A stretch of DNA of 64,000 nt. Origin: Bdellovibrionales bacterium CG10_big_fil_rev_8_21_14_0_10_45_34. GTDB lineage: Bacteria; Bdellovibrionota; Bdellovibrionia; Bdellovibrionales; 1-14-0-10-45-34. Position numbers and translations under genes: made by a program. Below the pieces are notes generated by a model. That model made no database searches. It worked only from the letters and a program-made list of their open reading frames with translations, and was not told the DNA's origin. Location: NCBI GenBank assembly GCA_002778785.1, contig PEZS01000010.1:1-64000 (forward strand), in the 5' to 3' direction. Positions 43,106-53,442 of this stretch are shown here, one piece after another (position 1 is the stretch's first letter; every line of letters starts with the position of its first letter).

Positions 43106-43867
43106 ATGGCGAATGCAAACAAGGATCAGAAGTCAGATCAGAAGTCAAAAAAAGGCACATGGACAGAAGGCTTTGGCTCACTTGTTTTAGCTGTAGGAAT
43201 TGCTCTTTTTATCAGGTGGCTCTTCGTTGAAGCCTACGTGATTCCATCTGGGAGCATGCTTCCCACTCTTCTCATTAGAGACCATATATTTGTGAATAAA
43301 CTCATTTACGGTATTCGCGTTCCGTTTTCAAAGACCTGGATTGCTGAATTCCGCGAGCCCACAAGGGGCGAGGTCATAGTATTTAGATTTCCTATCGAAG
43401 AGGGAACTTTCTTTATCAAACGGGTCGTGGGAGTGCCTGGCGACAGGGTAGAATACGAAGACGGCAAATTAGTTATTAATGGTGAAGAAGTCGAAGTACG
43501 GGCTCCATCTGACCCCGATGCTCTTGAGTGGGTTCGCGACAAAGATCTTCAGATCGGTACCAAAGACGACTTCGTTCACTTCGAAGAAGTTTTGGGTGAA
43601 CATCCACACTCAGTGTTGCTGCGACGGGGGCAATACCATCAAGGTACTGGCGGCGAAGTGGTCATCCCCGAAGACAAGCTTTTGGTTATGGGCGACAACC
43701 GCGACAATTCCAATGACAGCCGGGAGTGGGGCTTTGTGCCGACAGAGAATGTACTTGGGCGCGCAATGTTTGTCTGGTTAAGCTGCGAAGAAACACTTCC
43801 TGTGCTTTCGTTCTTATGCAACCCGTTGACTCTACGATGGAATCGCTTTTTCGACACAATCGAGTAA
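43106..43867 (+). CDS. lepB: signal peptidase I
   Basis: This cleaves signal peptides on the periplasmic face of the inner membrane. One N-terminal membrane segment (SLVLAVGIALFIRWLFV) precedes the catalytic Ser50 in VIPSGSMLPTLL and Lys105 in FFIKRVVGVPGDRV. The later box MGDNRDNSNDSREWGFV is complete. All catalytic features are intact, unlike the downstream paralogue. AGAAGG lies upstream of the ATG. Confidence 0.96.
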   Translation: MANANKDQKSDQKSKKGTWTEGFGSLVLAVGIALFIRWLFVEAYVIPSGSMLPTLLIRDHIFVNKLIYGIRVPFSKTWIAEFREPTRGEVIVFRFPIEEGTFFIKRVVGVPGDRVEYEDGKLVINGEEVEVRAPSDPDALEWVRDKDLQIGTKDDFVHFEEVLGEHPHSVLLRRGQYHQGTGGEVVIPEDKLLVMGDNRDNSNDSREWGFVPTENVLGRAMFVWLSCEETLPVLSFLCNPLTLRWNRFFDTIE

Positions 43868-43875
43868 ACTAAGCA

Positions 43876-44535
43876 ATGTGGCGCTATATTAAGGATCACT
43901 TAGAAACGGTACTCATTGCTATAATCTTAGCTTTCGGGGTTAGACAGTTCATACTGACTGTCTACAAAATGCCTTCCCCCACAATGTACCCAGCAGTAGA
44001 ACCTGGCGATTTCTTGTTTACTTACAAAATTCCCTATGGGCTTGAAGTTCCTTTTTTGGACCGAAAGATCGGAAGAAACAAAAAACCCTCAAGAGGCGAG
44101 GTGGTTGTCGTGCGCTCTCCGGATTCCAAAGATTCACTTTTTCTGAAGAGAATCATCGCGGTAGAGGGAGACCGTGTGGAACTGAGGGATGGCGCAGTCA
44201 TACTCAACAGCGAATCAATTGACGGGGGAGCTGATAGGGGATCTCTGTTTGGCCCCATTCGAAGTGAGGTGCCGCAAGAACACGGAGGCTACTCCGTAGT
44301 TATGCCAAAAGGGAGTTCTCTAGATAACTTAGAAGAGATGATTGTGCCCAAGGGTCACGTTTTTATTCTGAGTGATAACCGCACGATTTATGAAGATTCC
44401 AGAGACTGGGGACCTATTCCCCTCGATTGGATATCTGGTCGTGCGACTATTGTGTGGTTCTCTCTCGATTGGGAGAGAAAACAGTTTGGTTTGCCTGCGG
44501 TGCGGTGGGAAAGATTGTTCAAGCCGATTCATTGA
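43876..44535 (+). CDS. signal peptidase I paralogue with Ser-to-Thr active site
   Basis: A 219-residue S26-family protein starting eight bases after lepB. The fold is kept: an N-terminal membrane segment (VLIAIILAFGVRQFIL), Lys91 in LFLKRIIAVEGDRV, and SRDWGPI. The catalytic serine box PSGSM reads PSPTM, with Thr36 (codon ACA, 43981-43983) at the nucleophile position, and GDN reads SDN (166-168). It may be inactive and assist LepB, or use Thr on special substrates. Tandem duplication and divergence from lepB is the simplest origin. Confidence 0.88.
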   Translation: MWRYIKDHLETVLIAIILAFGVRQFILTVYKMPSPTMYPAVEPGDFLFTYKIPYGLEVPFLDRKIGRNKKPSRGEVVVVRSPDSKDSLFLKRIIAVEGDRVELRDGAVILNSESIDGGADRGSLFGPIRSEVPQEHGGYSVVMPKGSSLDNLEEMIVPKGHVFILSDNRTIYEDSRDWGPIPLDWISGRATIVWFSLDWERKQFGLPAVRWERLFKPIH

Positions 44536-44568
44536 CAGTGATTTTTGGCATCTATAGCATTGTCAGCA

Positions 44569-45453
44569 ATGTCAGTCCCGCGCCGACTTCTCTCGGTCTC
44601 TGATCTTAACAATGCCGATGTTAATTGGATACTCGGAAGGGCACTGCGTTCTTTGAGTAGTGGAGGCAGTCACGCCAAGCATTCAGATAAAGTATTGTTA
44701 AATATATTTTTAGAATCCAGCACAAGAACGAAAGCCAGCTTCTCCCTAGCGGCTCAGAGAATGGGTATCCACGTCACTGAGATTTCAAAAAGCTACAGTA
44801 GTCTTGATAAGGGCGAGAGCGTCGAAGATACCCTATCTGTCTTGGCAGCGATGAAGCCCGATGTGATAACACTCCGCTGCTCTTCATCGGATCACCTCAA
44901 ATACTTGGCGTCGGTCGCAGAGTGTCCTGTCATCAATGCAGGAGACGGAACAAACGAGCATCCCACTCAAGCCCTCATTAATGCCTTTACGCTCTCTGAA
45001 GTGTTGACGCTGAGTGGAGCCAAAATCTTATTTGTCGGGGATTGTGCAAACAGTCGGGTTTTTAACTCCACATCGCTTCTCTGTGAGAAACTGGGAGCTC
45101 GCGCGGCTACACTTACATTTAAAGGTTTAGAACCGCTTACCGCAGGCTATGATGCGTTTTCTGATAAAAAGGAGGCCTTAGACTGGGCAGACGCAGTGAT
45201 AGGACTGAGAATCCAGCGGGAGAGAATGAGCGACGAATTTTCTATCAACCGCCAACAGATTGATGAGATTCAAATTACTTCGGACGATCTCGCTCAGTTT
45301 AAGAACCGACACTGGATTTTGCATCCAGGCCCGATTGGCTGGGGTGATGAGTTTGCAATAAGCATAAAAAGCTACCCGAAAAACCTTGTCTTAAAAATGG
45401 TCAATAGAGGTATACACATAAGGGTTGGGACTTTAGAATGGCTGCTTGAATAA
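44569..45453 (+). CDS. pyrB: aspartate carbamoyltransferase catalytic subunit
   Basis: This joins carbamoyl phosphate and aspartate, the committed pyrimidine step. Carbamoyl phosphate is bound by FLESSTRTKASF and INAGDGTNEHPTQALI. ATG 44569 gives 294 residues, near the family norm; an upstream TTG at 44545 has no better ribosome site. No pyrI regulatory chain is nearby. It is followed by carA, an unknown gene and carB, which supply its substrate. Confidence 0.96.
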   Translation: MSVPRRLLSVSDLNNADVNWILGRALRSLSSGGSHAKHSDKVLLNIFLESSTRTKASFSLAAQRMGIHVTEISKSYSSLDKGESVEDTLSVLAAMKPDVITLRCSSSDHLKYLASVAECPVINAGDGTNEHPTQALINAFTLSEVLTLSGAKILFVGDCANSRVFNSTSLLCEKLGARAATLTFKGLEPLTAGYDAFSDKKEALDWADAVIGLRIQRERMSDEFSINRQQIDEIQITSDDLAQFKNRHWILHPGPIGWGDEFAISIKSYPKNLVLKMVNRGIHIRVGTLEWLLE

Positions 45454-45478
45454 CTGTGAATTAAAGAAGAATTAACCA

Positions 45479-46555
45479 ATGGATAGAATACGAAGAAAAG
45501 GTTTTGTGGTGCTCGAAACCCGAGAGGTTTTCGAGGGCTATTGGGTAGGCGGAGCTGCTTCAGTCGGGGAGCTGGTCTTTAATACGAGCCACTCCGGCTA
45601 CGAGGAAATCGCTACAGACCCGTCGTACTTGAATCAGATAGTTGTGATGACGGCGCCGATGCAAGGCAACTATGGCGTCGTTCCAGAAACGCGCCAATCG
45701 GAAAACTTTCACATCAAAGGATTTGTCTGTTTAGATATTCAAAACTCCGACCGGGATCGTAGCTGGAGCGAAATTTTGACGAATCAATCCATAGCTGTAA
45801 TCGATGGCCTGGACACGCGAAGCTTGGTGCTTTACTTAAGGCAAAGAGGAACAACTTGGGGAGCTGCGCTCGATGCCGAGACTCAAGAAGAGGCGCTAAC
45901 TTTGGGTTTAGAACTAATTAGCAAGAATAAAGTCGTAGCTTCAGATTGGACTCGCCAGGTCTGCGTAAAAGAAGAGCTTCGCGTCGCGGGCTTGAAGCCG
46001 GCAGGTCCTACCATCGCGCTGCTCGATTTTGGATGCAAATCGAACATCTTAAACCTCGTGAAACAGCATAGTCGCGAAGTTTCTGTTTTTCCTTCTTGGA
46101 CCGATGCGGATCAACTAGTTCACTTCGACGGGGTAGTACTGAGCAATGGCCCAGGAGACCCGGCAGACGTCAAAAAGGGCGTTGAGACTGTAAAGTCTTT
46201 GCTGGGTAGACTTCCCATGTTCGGTATTTGTATGGGCCACCAGGTATTGGGTTTGGCGCTTGGGGCTAAAACTTTCAAGCTGAAATTTGGTCATCGCGGA
46301 GCCAATCACCCTATCGAAGACGAGATTCTCGGGCAGGTGTACGTTTCTAGTCAGAATCATGGCTACGCCATTGTTGAAGAAACTCTTCCCAAAGATGTGA
46401 TCGTTACTCACCGAAATCTTAACGATAAAACTGTCGCGGGAATCGCATGCAAAGCATTGAACTGCATGAGTGTTCAGTTTCATCCTGAAAGTTCGCCTGG
46501 TCCGAACGAGGCTAGAGCGCTTTTTAATTATTTTTTCGAAAGAATGCTGAAATGA
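45479..46555 (+). CDS. carA: carbamoyl-phosphate synthase small subunit
   Basis: The glutamine amidotransferase subunit hydrolyses glutamine and channels ammonia to CarB. The class I triad is visible: Cys in MFGICMGHQVLGLALG, His and Glu in SVQFHPESSPGPNEA. The N-terminal CPSase domain begins KGFVVLETREVFEGYWVG with FNTSHSGYEEI. Length 358. It overlaps the next gene by four bases (ATGA). Confidence 0.97.
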   Translation: MDRIRRKGFVVLETREVFEGYWVGGAASVGELVFNTSHSGYEEIATDPSYLNQIVVMTAPMQGNYGVVPETRQSENFHIKGFVCLDIQNSDRDRSWSEILTNQSIAVIDGLDTRSLVLYLRQRGTTWGAALDAETQEEALTLGLELISKNKVVASDWTRQVCVKEELRVAGLKPAGPTIALLDFGCKSNILNLVKQHSREVSVFPSWTDADQLVHFDGVVLSNGPGDPADVKKGVETVKSLLGRLPMFGICMGHQVLGLALGAKTFKLKFGHRGANHPIEDEILGQVYVSSQNHGYAIVEETLPKDVIVTHRNLNDKTVAGIACKALNCMSVQFHPESSPGPNEARALFNYFFERMLK

Positions 46556-47226
46556 CGACTGATTTGGAGCAACCAAGCCTCTATGACCCATTGATTGAAA
46601 GAATGATGCAGTATTTTACTTCAGAGAAATTTGACAGTGAAGTGAGGCAGGCGAAAAAGGAATTTTTTGAGCAATCAGGTTTAGTGGATGACCACTCGGG
46701 ACTTTTTGATTTGCGAATGGCTCAGTTTCTAGATTGGTTTTTGTTTTCTCGCGAGTTGAATGACTATCACCTCACTCCCAGTCACTTGGTCGTTCAGGCT
46801 CCTTTGGAGAGTTTTGAAATTTCTGAATCAGAAAGACCCCTATTTGAAAACCTGGCAAAAACTCGACATAGCCTGTTTGAGTTTATCAAGATTAAGGGTA
46901 GAGAAGTTACGTGCAGAGACCTTTTCAAACGTGAAAAGATCACGCTGAAAAATTCCGTAGTCAGTGCAGGTTTTACCGTAGACGAAATATTCGAAGCGCG
47001 AATTGTTCCTTACGAGGACACTTATGTGTTCGCAAGAGGTTTTTGTTTTCACCCCGTGGAGGCCACGAAGTTTATTTTGAAAGAAATAAAAAAGGTGATT
47101 CATTTGGATGAGAATCAAAAAGAACTTTTGATGTTTCGACTTCTAAAGATGAGGTACCGCTACGAACAGTATAAGCATATTCGAATTGAGTATCTTTATA
47201 CGAACGAATCGAAACTTAAGATTTAG
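46552..47226 (+). CDS. unknown protein encoded between carA and carB
   Basis: A 224-residue soluble protein, translationally coupled to carA (ATGA overlap) and ending eight bases before carB. It has no signal peptide or membrane segment. The N-terminal half is helical with [27 protein letters not shown], and a middle beta-like part ([47 protein letters not shown]) resembles an OB- or SH3-like strand pattern. No family is recognised and no catalytic motif stands out. The position suggests an accessory or regulatory protein for carbamoyl-phosphate synthase, or only a shared transcript. Confidence 0.8.
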   Translation: MTTDLEQPSLYDPLIERMMQYFTSEKFDSEVRQAKKEFFEQSGLVDDHSGLFDLRMAQFLDWFLFSRELNDYHLTPSHLVVQAPLESFEISESERPLFENLAKTRHSLFEFIKIKGREVTCRDLFKREKITLKNSVVSAGFTVDEIFEARIVPYEDTYVFARGFCFHPVEATKFILKEIKKVIHLDENQKELLMFRLLKMRYRYEQYKHIRIEYLYTNESKLKI

Positions 47227-47234
47227 GTGATCCA

Positions 47235-50200
47235 ATGCCAAAGCGTCAGGACATAAAAAAAATCATGATTTTGGGTAGCGGTCCGATTGTTATCGGGCAG
47301 GCCTGCGAATTCGACTACTCAGGCACACAGGCCTGTAAAGCATTGATGAACGAAGGTTACGAGGTCGTTCTTGTCAATTCTAACCCCGCGACAATCATGA
47401 CTGATCCCGAGGTAGCTACGCGAACTTATATTGAGCCTTTAGAAGTTCCTTATTTGAAGGCCGTTATTGAAAAGGAGCGGCCTGATGCGCTCATTCCCAC
47501 TTTGGGGGGGCAAACAGCCCTCAATGCAGCATTGGCTCTTGATAAAGCACAAGTGCTTCAGGAGTTTTCGGTAAAATTACTAGGAACATCCGCAGACATT
47601 ATTCGGCGCGCCGAGGATCGCTCGCTGTTCTCTGAGCTTGTGCGAGAAGTGGGCGGACGAACGACGCGAAGTTATATGGTTAAAAGCTTCGAGGACGGCG
47701 TAGAAAAAGGGCAACTCCTCGGTATGCCGATAATACTTCGGCCTAATTACACCCTCGGCGGCGGCGGCGGCGGTATAGCTTATTCTTTAGACGAATATAG
47801 AGAGATGCTACAAAGAGCACTTAGCGAAAGTCCAACAAACGAAGTGCAGGTTGAAGAAAGTATACTAGGCTGGAAAGAATTTGAACTAGAGATAATGCGT
47901 GACGCCCGGGGTACATTTGTTGTTGTTTGCTCCATCGAAAATATCGATCCATGTGGTGTCCACACAGGCGATAGCGTCACTGTAGCGCCTCAGCAGACAT
48001 TGAGTGACTTTCATTACCAAGATATGAGAGATGAAGCTCGCAGAATCACTGAGGCAGTCGGAATTGAAACGGGAGGCGCAAACATCCAGTTTGCGGTTCA
48101 TCCAGATAGTCACGAGCGGGTGGTCATCGAAATGAATCCCAGGGTGAGCAGGTCTTCGGCGTTAGCTAGCAAAGCGACGGGGTTTCCGATCGCAAAAATA
48201 GCCGCGCTCGTAGCTGTAGGATATCACCTCGATGAGATTACAAATGACATTACCGGAACAACACCTTGCTGTTACGAGCCCGCGCTAGACTATGTAGTCG
48301 TGAAAATCCCCAAATTCAATTTCGAAAAGTTCGCGGGCGTAAAGGACCAACTCACAACACAGATGAAGAGCGTTGGAGAAGTCATGGGCATCGGCCGCAC
48401 TTTCTGTGAAGCATTTATGAAGGCGACTGAGTCTTTAGAAAACCGAGAGATCATTAAACCTGGCGAAGCAGATCTCTCAGAAGATAAGCTGGCCTATCCT
48501 TCAAGTAAACGTTTGTTTTATTTGTTCGAAGCGCTTCGAAGCGGTTGGTCGATTGCAAGAATTTATGAACTTACGCAAATAACGCCATGGTATTTGGATC
48601 AGTTTCAAAGAATTATGGAAGTAGAAAGGGAACTTTCGAGTACTTCTCAGCTCGATGAAGAACTCTTGCGTCGCGCTAAAAGATTTGGGTACTCAGACGC
48701 TCTGATTGCCGACATCACAAAGCTAAGCGAAGAGGAAGTCCTCAGGCAAAGGAAAAGTTTGAATATTGAACCTGCGTTCTACCGGGTTGATACCTGTGCG
48801 GGAGAGTTTGAATCGACGACGCCTTATTTTTACTCCACCTATTGGGGAAATCGCATCAGTTTCAGTGAGATGGCCCCTTCATTTGTTAGCGCTTCGGCTC
48901 CTATAACAGTCATAGGCAGCGGGCCCAACAGAATCGGACAAGGGATTGAATTTGATTACAGTTGTGTAAGAGGAGTCTGGTCTTTGCGAAGACGTGGTCA
49001 CCAAGTTGTTATGATTAATTCGAATCCAGAGACAGTGTCTACAGATTACGATACAGCAAATTACTTGTTTTTTGAGCCATTAACGTCAGAGAGAGTAGCG
49101 GCCGTCATGGGCTGGATTGGCTCTAGAAAGTTTGTGGCTCAGTGGGGGGGGCAAACAAGTATTTCTCTAGCGAGTCCGCTGACTCAGATGGGTCACGAAA
49201 TTTTAGGTAGCTCTGTCGAAGCAATGGATCGCGCCGAAGATAGATCGCAGTTTGTGACTCTTTGTAGAGAATATGGTTTCAAAATCCCAGAGGCAAAAAC
49301 GGCAGACACCTTTGAGGGTGCACAGAGAGCCGTCAGTCAAATTGGATTCCCAGTAGTTTGTAGACCCAGTTTTGTACTGGGTGGTAGGCGAATGGAAGTT
49401 GTTGAGAACGAGTCAGATCTGGAGCGGTATTTTGAAAGACACGGCCACGTGGTGAGTGAGCGTAATCCCATTCTTATTGACGAATTTTTAGCTGGGGCTC
49501 TTGAAGTTGACGTCGATTTGGTGTGCGGAGGTAACTGGCAAGTGATTGGCGGAGTTGTAGAGCATATCGAGGCAGCTGGTGTGCACAGTGGAGATAGCAT
49601 GGGAGTTTTACCACCTCAGAGGCTTAAACCTGAGACTTTAGCACGAGTGGAGCAGATGAGTGCAGAACTCGGCAGTCGTCTTGGGGTTATTGGCCATTTG
49701 AATCTTCAGTTGGCTATAAAGAAGGATGAAGTTTACCTTCTAGAAGCAAATCCGAGAAGCTCACGGTCTGCGCCATTTGTTTCAAAGGCTACAGGATTGA
49801 GACTGGTGGACCTTGCCGTAGGTGCCATGATGGGAGAATCTCGGCCAAATATACCAGACTGGAAGAACATGAAAGATGTCTGTGTGAAAGGTGTCGTGCT
49901 TCCCTTTAAGAAGTTTTCAGAGGCAGACTCCATTCTGGGGCCGGAGATGAAATCGACCGGAGAGTCTATGGGACGCGGGAAGGATTACTCCGAAGCGCTT
50001 CTTAAAGCGTGTATTTCGAGTCAAATGAGACTTCCAAAACCGGGGGAAGTTTTTTGTTCTGTGAGAGATAAAGATAAAGCCTTCTTTTTGCCACTAGTAA
50101 AACAACTTCGCGAACTGGGTTTTACCTTTTCGGCGACATCTGGAACTGCATCGTTTTTAGCGGCCAATGATATTGAAGTTGAAAATATCCGTAGAGTGAG

Positions 50201-50423
50201 AGAAGGCCGGCCTCACTGTGTAGATCGAATTAGATCTGGTTCTGTCGTGTTGGTGTTTAACACGACGTCAGGAAGGCAATCCATCGAGGACAGCTTCAGT
50301 ATTAGACGTAGCTGCATAGACTTCTTTATACCGTGTATAACTGAAAGTGATGCGGCAGAAGCTTTCGTTATGGCTATTAAAAGAAGTTTTAACAACGAGG
50401 TATCGGTTTCTTCACTCCAGTAA
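47235..50423 (+). CDS. carB: carbamoyl-phosphate synthase large subunit
   Basis: This makes carbamoyl phosphate from bicarbonate, ammonia and two ATP. Two ATP-grasp halves are present: the first opens [22 protein letters not shown] with [17 protein letters not shown], and the second has [20 protein letters not shown] with [15 protein letters not shown]. The C-terminal MGS-like allosteric domain (about 945-1062) contains [22 protein letters not shown]. Its length (1062) is normal. It completes the pyrB-carA-unknown-carB unit. Confidence 0.98.
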   Translation: MPKRQDIKKIMILGSGPIVIGQACEFDYSGTQACKALMNEGYEVVLVNSNPATIMTDPEVATRTYIEPLEVPYLKAVIEKERPDALIPTLGGQTALNAALALDKAQVLQEFSVKLLGTSADIIRRAEDRSLFSELVREVGGRTTRSYMVKSFEDGVEKGQLLGMPIILRPNYTLGGGGGGIAYSLDEYREMLQRALSESPTNEVQVEESILGWKEFELEIMRDARGTFVVVCSIENIDPCGVHTGDSVTVAPQQTLSDFHYQDMRDEARRITEAVGIETGGANIQFAVHPDSHERVVIEMNPRVSRSSALASKATGFPIAKIAALVAVGYHLDEITNDITGTTPCCYEPALDYVVVKIPKFNFEKFAGVKDQLTTQMKSVGEVMGIGRTFCEAFMKATESLENREIIKPGEADLSEDKLAYPSSKRLFYLFEALRSGWSIARIYELTQITPWYLDQFQRIMEVERELSSTSQLDEELLRRAKRFGYSDALIADITKLSEEEVLRQRKSLNIEPAFYRVDTCAGEFESTTPYFYSTYWGNRISFSEMAPSFVSASAPITVIGSGPNRIGQGIEFDYSCVRGVWSLRRRGHQVVMINSNPETVSTDYDTANYLFFEPLTSERVAAVMGWIGSRKFVAQWGGQTSISLASPLTQMGHEILGSSVEAMDRAEDRSQFVTLCREYGFKIPEAKTADTFEGAQRAVSQIGFPVVCRPSFVLGGRRMEVVENESDLERYFERHGHVVSERNPILIDEFLAGALEVDVDLVCGGNWQVIGGVVEHIEAAGVHSGDSMGVLPPQRLKPETLARVEQMSAELGSRLGVIGHLNLQLAIKKDEVYLLEANPRSSRSAPFVSKATGLRLVDLAVGAMMGESRPNIPDWKNMKDVCVKGVVLPFKKFSEADSILGPEMKSTGESMGRGKDYSEALLKACISSQMRLPKPGEVFCSVRDKDKAFFLPLVKQLRELGFTFSATSGTASFLAANDIEVENIRRVREGRPHCVDRIRSGSVVLVFNTTSGRQSIEDSFSIRRSCIDFFIPCITESDAAEAFVMAIKRSFNNEVSVSSLQ

Positions 50424-50483
50424 GCTTAAGCTTGTTTAATATGTTCATTCGTGTTGAAATCGTATTGGCACGAAGGAGGGGAG

Positions 50484-51446
50484 ATGAGAAAGTCACTCCA
50501 CATTCGATTTAGTTCAATCTTCCTAGTATTGGTTTCATTGAGTCTTGCAGTCTACTTCGCAGTCCGACAAAAAGATCAGCAACCATTTCGATCGAATCCG
50601 ACTCAGTCCATACGAATTGGGTTTATTCCAGGTGAGAATCCAGAGAAGCTAAGAGTGAGCTCAGAGGCTTTTGCCAAACGGCTGAGCATAAGTTTGGGTA
50701 TCAAAGTGGAGCCCTACATTTCTGAGGATTATCAAGGTCTCATCAACGCCATGAGTGAAAAGAAAATCGACTTTGCCTTTTTTACGGCTATGACATTTGT
50801 TTTTGCTGAGAAAGAAGCAAACGCGAAAGTTTTATTGAAGAAAGTTTGGGCCACGCCCTATTACTATTCGCTCGTTGCGGTGAGGGAAGGCAGCGGCATA
50901 AAGTCTCTTAAAGATCTTAAGGGTAAAAAAGTCGCCTTCGTTGATGAGAAGTCGACTTCGGGATATCTGTACCCGATGGTGAAATTAGGTGAGCTTGGGA
51001 TAGACCCTGCCAGAGATTTTAAAAAGCAGGTATTTTCGGGAAGCCACGATTTGTCTGTTGAGATGTTAAAAAAGGGTGAGGTAGATGCGATAGCTGTCTT
51101 CTCGGACAATGAGTCTGGCTCCAACAGTGCTCTCACTAAGTATGGTCTTAAGAAGTTTCGCAAGTTGTGGCTCAGTGAACCAATTCCAAATGATCCATTT
51201 GTTGTAAGACAAGATTTTTACGATTCTGATCCCCAGCTCACGCATACTCTTATGTATAGTTTTATTGATCTGGCCAATGCCCCTGAGGGAAATCTCCTTA
51301 AAAAGTGGTTCAATGTTTCTGAAATGAAACTTGCAACTAGCGCCCAGTATGATCCGGTTCGCCGAATGGTTGAGAGGCTTGGTTTGCGCCTTACTTCCAC
51401 TCACGCACAGAAGCCCGTACCTTCGAGCTATCTCAAGTCCATTTAG
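50484..51446 (+). CDS. phnD: PhnD-like phosphate/phosphonate substrate-binding protein
   Basis: A periplasmic binding protein for oxyanions such as phosphonate, phosphite or phosphate. ATG 50484 has AAGGAGGGGAG just upstream. An uncleaved or cleaved N-terminal hydrophobic segment (FSSIFLVLVSLSLAVYFAV) is followed by IRIGFIPGENPEKLR, DFAFFTAMTFVFAE, LKDLKGKKVAFVDEKSTSGYLYP and GEVDAIAVFSDNESG, all typical. No phosphonate permease or ATPase is adjacent (the next ABC genes are of another class), so it is an orphan or acts as a sensor component. Confidence 0.85.
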   Translation: MRKSLHIRFSSIFLVLVSLSLAVYFAVRQKDQQPFRSNPTQSIRIGFIPGENPEKLRVSSEAFAKRLSISLGIKVEPYISEDYQGLINAMSEKKIDFAFFTAMTFVFAEKEANAKVLLKKVWATPYYYSLVAVREGSGIKSLKDLKGKKVAFVDEKSTSGYLYPMVKLGELGIDPARDFKKQVFSGSHDLSVEMLKKGEVDAIAVFSDNESGSNSALTKYGLKKFRKLWLSEPIPNDPFVVRQDFYDSDPQLTHTLMYSFIDLANAPEGNLLKKWFNVSEMKLATSAQYDPVRRMVERLGLRLTSTHAQKPVPSSYLKSI

Positions 51447-51645
51447 AATTTTAACTTTTTAGGTTTTTGATTCTAATTTCTCGCTTCACATTGGTCTTCC
51501 TCGCTGGGATACCTCTTAAGATTCGCTTTCTCAAGGTGATCAATTGCCCTTAATAGCTCATCTTTTCAAAATGAAGCTTTGGCCCTTCGTCTAGCTCTTC
51601 CTGTTGTCGGTAAATCATATACACACGTTAGGCAAAATTTTCGGT

Positions 51646-51664
51646 AATATCACTCTGTGATATT
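51646..51664. promoter_or_regulatory. 8-bp inverted repeat covering the ABC gene start codon
   Basis: AATATCAC (51646-51653) and GTGATATT (51657-51664) pair perfectly around TCT. The GTG start codon is the first three bases of the right arm, so folding would hide it. It may be an operator or an RNA element. No better ribosome site is seen. Confidence 0.45.
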
Positions 51665-52556
51665 GGATGTTTCAGGATTAACAAAAAGATTTAAGAACCA
51701 GTTTTGGGCGAAGCCACACTATGCCGTGAAGGATGTTTCTTTTCGGGTCAAAGAGGGTTCGATTACGGGTTTTCTAGGAGCCAATGGCTCGGGCAAAACC
51801 ACTTCAATCAAAAATATTCTCGGATTAATTTATCCCGATGCGGGTGAGATCACCTACTTTGGTGGCAAACCCCTTTCGAATGAAGTGAAGAAGAGAATCG
51901 GCTTTCTCCCGGAGCGACCCTACTTTTACGAATATTTAACAGGCACAGAATTCTTGCAGTTTTACGCCGACCTAAGTGGCTTAAAGAGAGGCCCAAACCT
52001 ACGTAAGCGCATACAAACTCTTTTAGAAAAGGTTGAACTGCCCCATGCGGCTGACCGACCTCTGAGAAAGTATTCTAAGGGCATGCTTCAGCGAATAGGT
52101 ATTGCACAAGCGCTGATACATGATCCCGATTTTGTCATACTCGATGAGCCGATGACAGGTTTAGATCCTGATGGCAGAAGGACGGTCGCAGAAATTATCA
52201 AGGATTGCCGTAAACGGGGGGCGACCATCTTTTTTAGTAGTCACTTGCTTCACGATGTGGAAACTCTTTGTGACGAGTTAGTCATTTTAGTTAAAGGCGA
52301 AGTGAAGTACTCAGGATCGACACAGGACCTTCTTAAGCGCGCGCAAGCGGGCTACCGTTTGGTTTCAATCAAAGACTCCTCTCCGCAGAGTGAGCGAGTT
52401 GTCGATCAACACCATTTGCAGAAAAGAATGAGAGACCTGCTAGATTCCCAGGCTCAGATTATCGAAGTGATCGCCGAGAGGCCATCTCTCGAAGAGTTAT
52501 TTATTGAGATGTCTCGAAAAGGATCCCAAGAACAAGTAGAGAAAGCATCCAACTAG
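51657..52556 (+). CDS. ABC-2 type transporter ATP-binding protein
   Basis: A 299-residue ATPase subunit. Walker A is FLGANGSGKTTSIKNILG, the signature KYSKGMLQRIGIAQALI, Walker B FVILDEPMTGLDPDG and the H-loop FFSSHLLHDVE. It resembles NatA/NosF-type exporter ATPases. The substrate is unknown. The C-terminal 70 residues are the usual extension for this class. A permease follows 16 bases later. Confidence 0.93.
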   Translation: MILDVSGLTKRFKNQFWAKPHYAVKDVSFRVKEGSITGFLGANGSGKTTSIKNILGLIYPDAGEITYFGGKPLSNEVKKRIGFLPERPYFYEYLTGTEFLQFYADLSGLKRGPNLRKRIQTLLEKVELPHAADRPLRKYSKGMLQRIGIAQALIHDPDFVILDEPMTGLDPDGRRTVAEIIKDCRKRGATIFFSSHLLHDVETLCDELVILVKGEVKYSGSTQDLLKRAQAGYRLVSIKDSSPQSERVVDQHHLQKRMRDLLDSQAQIIEVIAERPSLEELFIEMSRKGSQEQVEKASN

Positions 52557-52572
52557 ATTTGAGGAAGTCGCC

Positions 52573-53340
52573 TTGAGACCATTGATTGCAATTTGCACCA
52601 ACACATTCAGAGAGATCATTCGAGATAGAATTCTCTATAGTTTAATCATATTTTGTCTGTTGCTTATTGGTTTTAGTGTTGCGGTGGGGCAGCTATCGTT
52701 TGCTGAACAGCTAAGAATATCAACAAACTTCGGTCTTGCAGGAATTCAGTTTAGCGCTTGTGCGCTTGCCGTCTTTGTGGGCTCCTCCCTGGTTTTTAGA
52801 GAGATTGAAAAGCAAACCGTGCTAACGTTGCTTTCGCGGGCAATCGGACGAGCAACATTTCTAGTGGGTAAGTTTTTAGGTCTAATTTCTGTTGTTGCCG
52901 TCGTCGTGCTAGGCCTGTCATTGGTTTTCTTGTTAATCTTTCTTTTGCTAGGCGGGAAAATTCACGAAAACCTATTCTATGCACTATGGGGTATCTTTTT
53001 AGAGGCGAGCATTCTCTTGGCGATGACGCTATTATTCGGCATGTTTACAAAGCCAATTTTAGCAGTCAGTTTTTCAATCGCTTTCTTCTTAATAGGGCAT
53101 TGGCTGGATAGTTTAGAATTTTTTGCAAGCCAAAGCCCATCAGGATTATTTGCAACTTTTGGTAAGTCGGCTGTCAAACTTCTACCGAACCTTGAAAGGC
53201 TTAACTGGCGAGATCATGTTATTTACCTAGATCATATTGGCCTTGATCAAGTGCTCTGGGGAACGGTCTACGCCTCTTCGTGGAGCATTTTGTTCCTTTC
53301 GCTTGCGGCGATTGTTTTTGCCAGGAAGGACTTCGTTTGA
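52573..53340 (+). CDS. ABC-2 type transporter permease
   Basis: A 255-residue integral membrane protein with about six hydrophobic segments (for example ILYSLIIFCLLLIGFSVAVG and ISVVAVVVLGLSLVFLLIFLLL). Typical N-terminus AICTNTFREIIRDRILYSL, with EIEKQTVLTLLSRAIGRATFLVGKFLG like NosY-type permeases. It is the partner of the upstream ATPase, forming an exporter or membrane-remodelling ABC unit. TTG start with GAGGAAG upstream. Confidence 0.9.
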   Translation: MRPLIAICTNTFREIIRDRILYSLIIFCLLLIGFSVAVGQLSFAEQLRISTNFGLAGIQFSACALAVFVGSSLVFREIEKQTVLTLLSRAIGRATFLVGKFLGLISVVAVVVLGLSLVFLLIFLLLGGKIHENLFYALWGIFLEASILLAMTLLFGMFTKPILAVSFSIAFFLIGHWLDSLEFFASQSPSGLFATFGKSAVKLLPNLERLNWRDHVIYLDHIGLDQVLWGTVYASSWSILFLSLAAIVFARKDFV

Positions 53341-53442
53341 TTCACGATTGGGGAGTCAAAATTTTCCTTCTCACCACATTTGAACGAGCAATTTCAAGGA
53401 ATTTTTACCAAGCCAACCATTTTTTGAAAAAGGCTTTAAGCG

